Source: Argopecten irradians
Lineage: Eukaryota > Mollusca > Bivalvia > Pectinida > Pectinidae
Direction of reading: 5' to 3'
Assembly (NCBI RefSeq): GCF_041381155.1
Contig: NC_091149.1
Location: 10,928,609-10,992,608 of the forward strand
Length of the DNA: 64,000 bases
Shown here: positions 41,401-51,200 of the stretch, piece by piece
Layout: each line of letters begins with the position of its first letter
How positions within the stretch are numbered: position 1 is the first letter of the stretch
Made by a program: the position numbers and the translations under genes
The notes under the pieces: model-generated
The model's database searches: none
What the model was told of the DNA's origin: nothing
What the model saw: the letters and a program-made list of their open reading frames with translations, nothing else

Positions 41401-42987
41401 TGCATGCTTGCTCTAATTGGGTGGAAGTGTCATCTTATAATTAAGTAAGATTGAAAGAAAATTGAACCATTCCAGTTGGATTATTAAGAATTCTTTCTAA
41501 CTTGTTGTGACAATACATGGGTATAGGCATTTTAAGTAGCCTAGTCCATCAGCTAGCTTCTGTGGCTGTGTGGATGTGCTTTGTTATTGTATATTGTAGT
41601 TAAGCAACCAGTGACTGCTCCATTGGTTCTGGCCCCAGCCTCAGCATTTGGTGGCAGCAAACAAGGCTGGCATCCTGTAGGATGCCCCTGGACAGCACAA
41701 GAAGCAGTGGTCATGGTACTGCACTGCTTGGTGACTAGTGGGTTTCTATAGTCACGAGGCGGCACCACTATAAATTACCAGGGACCTGTTGTGTGTGCTG
41801 AGGATGCCAGGTTGAACCCTGAAAAGCTTCGGGACAAAGCTTGTCGACGAGGGTGTAATTTGACGATACATGGATATTGGAATTTCAGCCGCATAGTCCA
41901 CCAGCTAGATTTTGTGGCTGTGCGGATCATCGGATGAGTGTCGGTACTGTGTATCTATATAGCTACTTATATTATGCAACGATGGCGGCCCACTCTTGAA
42001 TGGATGACCACTTCGTTCCGCGTTGGTTCAGGCCAATGTCTCATAACGTTACAATAAGCTGTCCATTCCAATGAAATAACAGAAATTTATAAGGGCGCAG
42101 GCACAAAGTGCAAAGCACTTCTAAGGTAACACATACACGAAAATATAACAAAAAAGCAATCTTTTCAAATTCAATCCAACACACTGACAGCTTCAGTTTG
42201 CGGCCGCCATTGTTTTACCCACTGTAAAATATCCCATCAGCGTGATGTGATGCTTTGAAGTCATCTCATTATATGATCCGACGAATATACTAATCTTCAT
42301 CCGGCAGAAGTTTATGATCAGTGCTATTTGCTCTTTATTTGCAAGCGTTTAAGTGATAGACCACTTTCAATATAATCAGCCACAGGCGTCTGCTTCTGGT
42401 TTGATAAAAAATATAATAACCTACCCCTACTAGACTATATAGTAGGGTTAGGACATTGTATTTTTCCAAAACCAAATGCAGACGCCTGTGAATCAGCTCA
42501 CCAAAAACGGAATATCTGTTACGGAAATAAAATGTGGATTTCCTTCTCAAATGGGGGTTTGAGGACAAGGACAGAGTGTGAATATATGAATAAAAAATAA
42601 ACAGAAAATTCGGTCGGCTCCGTTATTTCCATAAATTGAACTTTTTAACATTGTATAATCAATGGTTTACTGAAACATCTGGCTGCGCCCTTTAAGGCCT
42701 TGCCTTCAGTCATATTAGTTGATATCTTAGAAACAATGTAAGCACATATCCAGTTTGAGGGTACTGAAGTATAATTCTCATTCTGTAAGATTTACGTGTA
42801 TGTAACTGTTAGCTGCGCTCTTCCGAGGCTTTGCCTTTAATTTTAAGTATACTGTATACGTAGGCCTATCATCACAAAAGGTGTTATTTTACAAAATATG
42901 TTTTTGATACATCTGTTAAAATAAAATAGCTACTTACGTAAAGAAAGGAGGAAATTGGTACTGCCATGGCCACTCTACGTCCGCCAT
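34882..42987 (-). CDS. VPS25: VPS25, ESCRT-II subunit
   Basis: Component of ESCRT-II (two VPS25 with VPS22 and VPS36), which sorts ubiquitinated membrane proteins into multivesicular bodies. Six coding exons: 42987-42938 (MADVEWPWQYQFPPFF); 41145-41000 (IQPNLETR, AWCSLVLSY, ESQNSPLFNN); 40594-40541 (ILTVLEELRKTG); 39820-39729 (HLEWTDSKTK, MMWRTPEEWGKLIYSW); 35967-35892 (NNTVCTLYELTEGED); 34988-34882 (EFHGLENWLL, ending DGGDGVKFF, TGA). Junction phases all agree and total 174 residues (human 176). Both winged-helix domains and the N-terminal aromatic/PPFF motif that contacts the other ESCRT-II subunits are present. The GVKFF end is as in animal orthologs. It shares an upstream region with UBE2F. 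Confidence 0.95.
35262..35577. mobile_element. CCAGGGG-family MITE in VPS25 last intron
   Basis: Single clean copy about 315 bp long: left CCTCAATATTCCAGGGGTTC, right CTCTGGAGTATCGAGGATG, with inverted ends of roughly 70-80 bp. The interior contains GAGAGAGAAAC and CAACCACAGTGTACCG, shared with 2660-3645. Confidence 0.75.
36240..36430. repeat. Fragment related to family A interior
   Basis: Contains GGGCCTTAAGAACTTTCAAT, CTATGAAGAGTATTCTATTT and TTTTTACCCCTTA, matching the internal repeats of the element at 13182-14000, without either terminus. Confidence 0.5.
36449..38241. mobile_element. 1.8-kb AT-rich inverted-repeat element
   Basis: Bounded by CACTACTGTATAGAA at the left and TTCTATGCAGTAGTG at the right. 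Almost the whole interior is made of ATTAATG/CATTAAT/AATGATTA words on both strands, with a more normal core at about 37440-37680. No coding potential. It sits in VPS25 intron 4. Confidence 0.55.
38376..38439. repeat. T24-G40 homopolymer run
   Basis: Twenty-four T followed directly by forty G. It is either a real G-quadruplex-capable tract or an assembly/sequencing artefact. It sits in VPS25 intron 4, between the AT-rich element and a family B element. Confidence 0.9.
38588..39586 (+). mobile_element. Helitron-like element, family B, 3' end missing
   Basis: Starts AAGAGATCCAAGAGGGATCT, then GGCGCCCACC. Carries about five units of roughly 165 bp (AAGATGGCTG..., GGTCCCAAAATGCAATATGC, CTAGGGTCCTAGGGG), then a GGACGGACGGACAGACAGAA stretch and CAATTTGAATAG. 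The terminal GCCCACCATC hairpin present in the other two copies is absent. Confidence 0.7.
42375..42510. repeat. Small inverted repeat in VPS25 intron 1
   Basis: Arms CAGCCACAGGCGTCTGCTTC and GCAGACGCCTGTGAATCAGC are near complements around about 75 bp of AT-rich sequence. Probably a MITE. Confidence 0.55.
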
Positions 42988-43239
42988 GTTCGTTTCAATG
43001 TCGCTTAAAACATTACAAATTATTTACAATAATGTAATATATCAATAACAATACAAACGATAACTAAGAAAATATCGAGTGATATATTTAAATTGAAGAT
43101 TCTTGAATTGATATAACTGCGAGAGCATACTAGGTTAATAAATATTCCATTATATTTATTTTTAGCCCCTCAAGCGACATACCGGGTTGTAAACTTCCGG
43201 TATGACGGATTGCCTGTTTTAGGAGAAAACGAAGTTGGA
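42988..43239. promoter_or_regulatory. Bidirectional promoter of VPS25 and UBE2F, with UBE2F 5' UTR exon
   Basis: Only about 250 bp separate the VPS25 start codon (42987, minus) from the 5' splice site of the UBE2F leader exon (GGA|GTAAGT, exon end 43239). An ETS/GABP-type site (ACTTCCGG at 43193-43200, complement CCGGAAGT) lies in or just before that exon. The VPS25 start lies in AACATGGCGGAC, close to the YY1/initiation-type motif AANATGGCGGC. No TATA box stands out. Confidence 0.6.
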
Positions 43240-43699
43240 GTAAGTTTTTTCAGCAATTTCGCGTTATCCTGTTCTGTTTACAATCTTTATCACATGTTTT
43301 CTGTTCATTATTGATTTGTTTATGTTTTGATGCACCGAAAAGCTAAAGAACGTTTACCCCCCAATATTGTAACCCCACACCATCAATTTAACGTTAGGCC
43401 TAACCTCGATTGAACTCTCTCCCAGCTGATTCAGTGATTTTGACGTTGAAAGGCTTTTTCAACAATTTGGGATGCATAGTACAACTATTACTATTGGACC
43501 AATAGTTTGCATCGTGGCAAAATAAGCCTAATGTCCAACAAGAAAACGGCTGACCAGTCGGTATCAGGTTTTATTTGTACATGGTGATATACGGTCAGCT
43601 AGCTTAGCTTCTAGTATCGTGCTAGGGAAAATTTCTCTTAAGCGTAGCACAGGTTTAAGACGCACAATGAAAGTTTTATGTTTTTTGGGTTTTTTTGCA

Positions 43700-43790
43700 C
43701 GTCGTACACCTGTGGGCTCAGTCAGTAGGGCGACGGATCATCAAGTCCAGGATTGCGTCTTCGAGTCGGCTTTTACTCTCCTCCTGTTAA
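43700..43790 (+). repeat. tRNA-like SINE head in UBE2F intron 1
   Basis: GTGGGCTCAGTCAGTAGGGC resembles an A box and GTCTTCGAGTCGG a B box. No acceptor stem is seen, so it is not a tRNA gene. Confidence 0.45.
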
Positions 43791-44950
43791 ATTAAATTTG
43801 GTGCTGTTATAGATCACTGCAAACAAAAAAAATTCACTGTAATTAACCCCTTCCTCACGCCTCTGCACAAAACCCAAAGCCTGGCACATAATCGTCGGCA
43901 ACGACAGAGTGTGCATCTCATTACTGGAGACTTCCTTAGAGAGAGAACCTGGATTATGGCCTAATTGTGACGCACTAAATGCCTCATAGTATTGTCAAGG
44001 GATAGAATAGTGCCCGAGGCGAAGGCAATATCCCATCACGAGGCAATTAGGCCAAAACAGGTTTCGAATAGTACATCACCCTCACATTTATATACAATGG
44101 CTTTTCATTTCTTTCGTCATAATTAACAGAAACACTTCAAAGGACACCTTGCAACGTTATCTTTATTTTTGCATAATGATGTTACATTATAAACCAAACA
44201 TATAAATTTTCGCAGAGATCTAGTGTATTTCTTTAAACGAGATTCAGTTTCATGAAGATAGTGAGCTGTACATGTCTACTGTTGAAAAAGCATTTCCTAA
44301 TGTTTTCTTCCTCGTACACCACAGCCAGACCGCCCATCTTGACGTCTTGCAATGTTATAATGTACATCATAAAATGCAAATGATACCTTCACTTTTCAAT
44401 AATGACATCATGCGCCAATATCCCAATAGTGCAATAGGCCGAGATGTATTTCTTTAAACAAATGATACCTTCACTTTCATATCTAGCGCTAGACTTGTTA
44501 AAATCAATGTTGCCTCATTCACGGGCATTTTGCCCATCACCTTGCACAATGCCCAGATTACAGTTTTATGTCATGTTATATACTATAATGCTATACATAT
44601 ATTATTGTCATCTTGATGAATATTGCAAAATCAGGTCAAATGATTATCCCTGTGCACATGCAGTCAGAGTCGTTCAAGCAAGCAACTTGTAAATATATTA
44701 AATACATATTTTTAATTCATCTTTTTAATCTTTCTTCAGACTTCATATTATTTTTTTATTTTTTTTTTATAATAAAAATTTTTATTCAGTGTAAATTATG
44801 ACCCCTTTCAACATTTGTGGCATGACTTTGATGCTGTTAATTTTGGGATGACCATTTTCTCTGTTGATTTTAAGTTGCTACATAAATTATTGTGACATGT
44901 ACATACATATATCGTGTACAGAAAGAGTGTCAATTATATATAATATCAGT

Positions 44951-45078
44951 CCCTGATTTCTCAAAACAAAAATGCAGACTTAAGTCAAAACTTTAATTTT
45001 TTCTCCTTATGTAACTAATATGAAAATTTATGACTTAAGTCAGTTTTTGACTTAAGTTTGTTTCGAGAAATCGGGGCC
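44951..45078. repeat. Short inverted-repeat element (CCCTGATTTCTCAAAAC ends)
   Basis: Left CCCTGATTTCTCAAAACAAA, right GTTTCGAGAAATCGGGGCC, with ACTTAAGTC words inside. A second copy at about 45747-46243 has been split by a TTAA MITE. Confidence 0.6.
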
Positions 45079-45261
45079 AGATCTATTGAAATCAGTTATA
45101 TATTAAAAATGTGACTTACTTAGGTTTTACTTTTTATTTCTTCAAAATTTCACAAGTTTATTGTAAGCTTTGTTAAAATCAAAATCAAACATTTTTTTCC
45201 GACATACTATACATTAAGAAGACAAGATGCACAAATGTATTTCTGTTCCAGTGATCGAGTC

Positions 45262-48200
45262 ATGATTACACTGTCCAAAAAATTAAAGCAACAGGCACCT
45301 GTGAAAAAGGAAACTGATGATCATGAAATCAAAAGGATATCAATCAGGGACAAACTTCTTGTGAAAGGTATACATGTAATTGATTTAATACAATATTTAT
45401 TAGTACAATTTATCAATAAATGTCGGCTAATTTTTTTTTCTGATTTCACCTCTGCAAGTAAATTGCCTTCTTTTCTATTATGTATTACATTGTTAAATAA
45501 ATTTCAGCAGGTTTTCATTTTCAAACTATTTCCTAAATTTCAGCTAAATACTAGCTGTATTCGCATATTACAGAGTTATCTGAACTTGCGGGTAGGTATT
45601 GATTGTGACGTCATGTGTTTATGAGCGTAACATCATATTTTTCGGAGAAACCATGTGAATTGCACTCACAAAATATGATGTGTAACAATCAATACCTACC
45701 TGCAAGGGAGCTAACTCTGTAATATGCAAGGACAGAGTAGTGACATCAGACCCTGATTTCTCATAACATAAGTGCAGATTTAAAGATGCTCCACTGCCGA
45801 CAGAGCATAAATGACATTCATCATTTGAACAATAATTGGTGTATAATCGTGTATATTTATGTCTGATTAACACAACAAATAATATAAAATAATTTATTTC
45901 GCCTTTGGTGCATGCGCAATCAGTACTTCATTCCATATAGGATATAATGACACAAAATTTTTTCGGGATGCAATTAATTATTTTTCATATTTTTACTTGA
46001 AGTAAAATTAGAAGCTCAAACTTTTCAATAGTGGTAATGGTGTAAAGTAATTAAGTAACTTTTGTAACTGAAGAAAAATGCTAAATCGTCTGCTCCTGTT
46101 TTTGATAGTGAAAAAATACCATATGTCAGCGGTGGAGCATCTTAAACCAAAAATTTTTTTTCTCCTTTTGTAACTTACATGTATATGAAAATTTATTACT
46201 TAAGTTTTTGATTTCAGTTTGTTTCGAGATATCAGGGCCTGATAAAAACAATTCTTTATGTTATTTCTACTTTGTTTCTCAACAGAGGTTCAGGAAATGG
46301 AAGAAAACTTGCCTAAAACATGCAAAGTAAACTTTGGTAATCCTAACCAGCTGCACGTCTTCTCCCTGACTATAACTCCTGACGAGGGATTCTGGCATGG
46401 AGGAAGATTCTTATTTAATGTTGATATACCTGAGGATTACAATATTGTGGTAACTATGAATATCTGTTATTATTTTGTATACATATATATATATATCCAT
46501 TTTGTTTATGGCCTAGCTAGCACATGACTGCTTGACAATCATCTGGTAGGCTTTGATGACATACCTAACTAGGATTTTTAGCCCACCATCATCAGATGGT
46601 GGGCTATTCAAATCGCCTTTCGTCCGTGGTCCGTCGTCCGTCCGTCCGTCCTTCCGTCCGTCCGTCCTTCCGTCCGTCCGTCCGTCCGTCCGTTAACAAT
46701 TCTTGTTACCGCTATTTCTCAGAAAGTCCTAAAGGGATCTTTCTCAAATTTCATATGTAGGTTCCCCTAGGACCCTAGTTGTGCATATTGCATTTTGCGA
46801 CCGATCGGTCAACAAGATGGCCGACAGGCGGCCATCTTGGATTTTGATAGTTAAAAGTTTGTTACCGCTATTTCTCAAAAAGTGCTGAAGGGATCTTTCT
46901 CAAATTTCATATGTAGGTTCCCCTAGGGCCCTAGTTGTGCATATTGCATTTCGGGACCAATCGGTCAACAAGATGGCCGACAGGCGGCCATCTTGGATTT
47001 TGATAGTTAAAGGTTGTTACCGCTATTTCTCAAAAAGTGCTGAAGGGATCTTTCTCAAATTTCATATACAGGTTCCCCCAGGACCCTAGTTGTGCATATA
47101 GCATTTTGGGACCGATCAGTCAACAAGATGGCCGACAGGCGGCCATCTTGTATTTTGATAGTTAAAAGTTTGTTACCGCTATTTCTCAAAAAGAACTGAA
47201 GGGATCTTTCTCAAATTTCATATGTATGTTCACCTAGGACCCTAGTTGTGCATATTGCATTTTGGGACCGATCAGTCAACAAGATGGGCCGACAGGCGGC
47301 CATCTTGGATTTTGATAGTTTAAGTTTGTTACCGCTATTTCTCAGAAAGTACTGAAGAGATCTTTCTCAAATTTCATATATAGGTTCCCTAGGGCCCTAG
47401 TTGTGTATGTTGCATTTTGGGACCGATCGGTGAACAAAATGGCCGACAGGCGGCCATCTTGGATTTTGATAGTTAAAAGTTTGTTACCGCTATTTCTCAA
47501 AAAGAACTGAAGGGATCTTTCTCAAATTTCATATGTAGGTTCACCTAGGACCCTAGTTGTGCATATTGCATTTTGGGACCGATCAGTCAACAAGATGGCC
47601 GACAGGCGGCCATCTTGGATTTTGATAGTTTAAGTTTGTTACCGCTATTTCTCAGAAAGTACTGAAGAGATCTTTCTCAAATTTCATATATAGGTTCCCT
47701 AGGGCCCTAGTTGTGCATATTGCATTTTGCGACCGATCGGTCAACAAGATGGGCCGACAGGCGGCCATCTTGGATTTTGATAGTTTAAGTTTGTTACCAC
47801 TATTTCTCAAAAAGTGCTGAAGGGATCTTTCTCAAATTTCATATGTAGGTTCCCCTAGGGCCCTAGTTGTGCATATTGCATTTCGGGACCAATCGGTCAA
47901 CAAGATGGCCGACAGGCGGCCATCTTGGATTTTGATAGTTAAAGGTTGTTACCGCTATTTCTCAAAAAGTGCTGAAGGGATCTTTCTCAAATTTCATATA
48001 CAGGTTCCCCCAGGACCCTAGTTGTGCATATAGCATTTTGGGACCGATCAGTCAACAAGATGGCCGACAGGCGGCCATCTTGTATTTTGATAGTTAAAAG
48101 TTTGTTACCGCTATTTCTCAAAAAGAACTGAAGGGATCTTTCTCAAATTTCATATGTATGTTCACCTAGGACCCTAGTTGTGCATATTGCATTTTGGGAC

Positions 48201-51200
48201 CGATCAGTCAACAAGATGGCCGACAGGCGGCCATCTTGGATTTTGATAGTTTAAGTTTGTTACCGCTATTTCTCAGAAAGTACTGAAGAGATCTTTCTCA
48301 AATTTCATATATAGGTTCCCTAGGGCCCTAGTTGTGTATGTTGCATTTTGGGACCGATCGGTGAACAAAATGGCCGACAGGCGGCCATCTTGGATTTTGA
48401 TAGTTAAAAGTTTGTTACCGCTATTTCTCAAAAAGAACTGAAGGGATCTTTCTCAAATTTCATATGTAGGTTCACCTAGGACCCTAGTTGTGCATATTGC
48501 ATTTTGGGACCGATCAGTCAACAAGATGGCCGACAGGCGGCCATCTTGGATTTTGATAGTTTAAGTTTGTTACCGCTATTTCTCAGAAAGTACTGAAGAG
48601 ATCTTTCTCAAATTTCATATATAGGTTCCCTAGGGCCCTAGTTGTGTATGTTGCATTTTGGGACCGATCGGTGAACAAAATGGCCGACAGGCGGCCATCT
48701 TGGATTTTGATAGTTTAAGTTTGTTACCGCTATTTCTCAAAAAGTACTGAGGGATCTTTCTCAAATTTCATATGTAGGTTCCCCTAGAACCCTAGTTGTG
48801 CATATTGCATTTTGGGACCGATCGGTGAACAAGATGACCGACCGACGGCCATCTTGGATTTTGATAGTTAAAGTTTGTTATCGCTATTTCTCAGAAAGTA
48901 CTGAAGGGATCTTTCTCAAATTCCAAGCACAGTTTCCCCTTGTACCCTAGTTGTGCATAGTACCTTTAAGGACTGCTCCATAATGCTTTTTGGGACTGAT
49001 CGGTAAAAAAGATGGCCAACCGGCCGCCATCTTAGATTTCATTGTTGAAGTTTGTTACCACTTTTTCTTAGAAAGTACTAGAGCGATCTGTCTCAAATTT
49101 TATATGTAGTGTGTTTGAAAAAGTTTGAAAAGCAGGGAAAAGATCCTCTTTCCATTATCAGACATAAATCATTCTTTGGTGGGCGCCAAGATCCCTCTGG
49201 GATCTCTTGTTTTTAGCTCACCTGGCCCGAAGGGCCGGTGAGCTTATGCCATGGCGCGGCGTCCGTCGTCCGTCGTCCGTCCGTCCGTCCGTCTGTCTGT
49301 CTGTCCGTCAACATTTCCTTTAAATCGCTACTAGTCATAGAGTTCTGCATGGATTGTGACCAAATTTGGCCACAAACATCCTTGGGGGAAGGGGAACAGA
49401 ACTTGTATAAATTTTTGGCTCTGAGCCCCTGGGGGCAGGAGGGGCGGGGCCCAATAGGGGAAATAAAGGTAAATCCTATAAATCGCTACTAGTCATAGAG
49501 TTCTGCATGGAGTGTAACCAAATTTGGCCACAAGCATCCTTGGGGGAAGGGGAACAGAACTTGTATAAATTTTGGCTCTGAGCCCCCGGGGGCAGGAGGG
49601 GCGGGGCCCAATAGGGGAAATAAAGGTAAATCCTATAAATCGCTACTTGTCCTAGAGTTCTGCATGGATTGTGACCAAATTTGGCCACAAACATCCTTAG
49701 GAGAAGGGGAACAGAACTTGTATAAATTTTGGCTCTGACCCCCTGGGGGCAGGAGGGGCGGGGCCCAATATAGGAAATAAAGGTAAATCCTATAAATTGC
49801 TACTAGTCATAGAGTTCTTCATGGATTGTAACCAAATTTGGCCACAAACATTCTTTGGGGAAGGGGAACAGAACTAGTATAAAATTTGGCTCTGACCCCC
49901 CGGGGCAGGAGGGGCGGGCCCAATAGGGGAAATAAAGGTAAATCCTATAAATCGCTACTAGTCATAGAGTTCTGCATGGATTGTAACCAAATTTGGCCAC
50001 AAGCATCCTTGGGGAAGGGAAACAGAACTTGTATAAATTTTGGCTCTGAGCCCCCGGGGGCAGGAGGGGTGGGGCCCAATAGGGGAAATAAAGGTAAATC
50101 CTATAAATCACTACTTGTCCTAGAGTTCTGCATGGATTGTGACCAAATTTGGCCACAAACATCCTTAGGAGAAGGTGAACAGAACTTGTATAAATTTTGG
50201 CTCTGAGCCCCTGGGGGCAGGAGGGGCGGAGCCCAATAGGGGAAATAAAGGTAAATCCTATAAATCACTACTAGTCATAGAGTTCTGCATGGATTGTAAC
50301 CAAATTTGACCACAAACATTCTTTGGGGAAGGGGATAAGAACCTGTATAAATTTTGACTCTGACCCCCCGGGGGCAGGAGGGGGCGGGGCCCAATATGGG
50401 AAATAAAGGTAAATCCTATAAATCGCTACTTGTCCTAGAGTTCTGCATGGATTGTGACCAAATTTGGCCACAAACATCCTTGGGAGAAGGGGAACAGAAC
50501 TTGTATAAATTTTGGCTCTGACCCCCTGGGGGCAGGAGGGGCGGGGCCCAATAGGGGAAATAAAGGTAAATCCTATAAATCGCTACTAGTCATAGAGTTC
50601 TGCATGGATTATAACCAAATTTGGCCACAAACATCCTTGGGGGAAGGGGAACAGAGCTTGTATAAATTTTGGCTCTGACCCCCAGGGGGCAGGAATGGTG
50701 GGGCCCAATAGGGGAATTAGAGGTAAATATTCAAATTTCTTCAGAAAATAAACAATGAACCTGTATCCAGAATATTACTTGGCATTACAAACCAGGTGAG
50801 CGATACAGGCCCTCTGGGCCTCTTGTTATATGATATCATCAGAATTTTCCCATGTCTGGTGATTTCAACTCAATAAATTATGCCCGGCAAAAGAAAAAAA
50901 AATCAAGGGGAGATAATTTTGGAATATATACTACACTGACCTACAGCTAACATATGTGGGGAAATTTGGATCAGTCAGAAAAAAACATATGAATTATTGA
51001 ATCAAAATGCTGAATGCAGATTAAGTCAGATAAAACATATATTTGTATTTTAGCCCACCATCATCTGACAGATAATATTTCTAAAAAAATCTATTTTACA
51101 AGCCTTGTTGAGCAAAAATTTTAAGATTAAGAAAAGTTTTGTAAAATCTTGTACAAGATCGATGACCACACAAATCAAAAACTGTTTTATCACACCTTCA

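Noticed and set aside
41553-41768. Minus-strand open frame of 71 codons between VPS25 exons
   Set aside because: Low-complexity reading in VPS25 intron 1 with no homology that I recognise. The flanking VPS25 exons join in phase without it.
49238-50678. Open frames on both strands reading [13 protein letters not shown] and [10 protein letters not shown]
   Set aside because: Both are translations of the family C tandem unit. Frames start and stop with unit-length variation.
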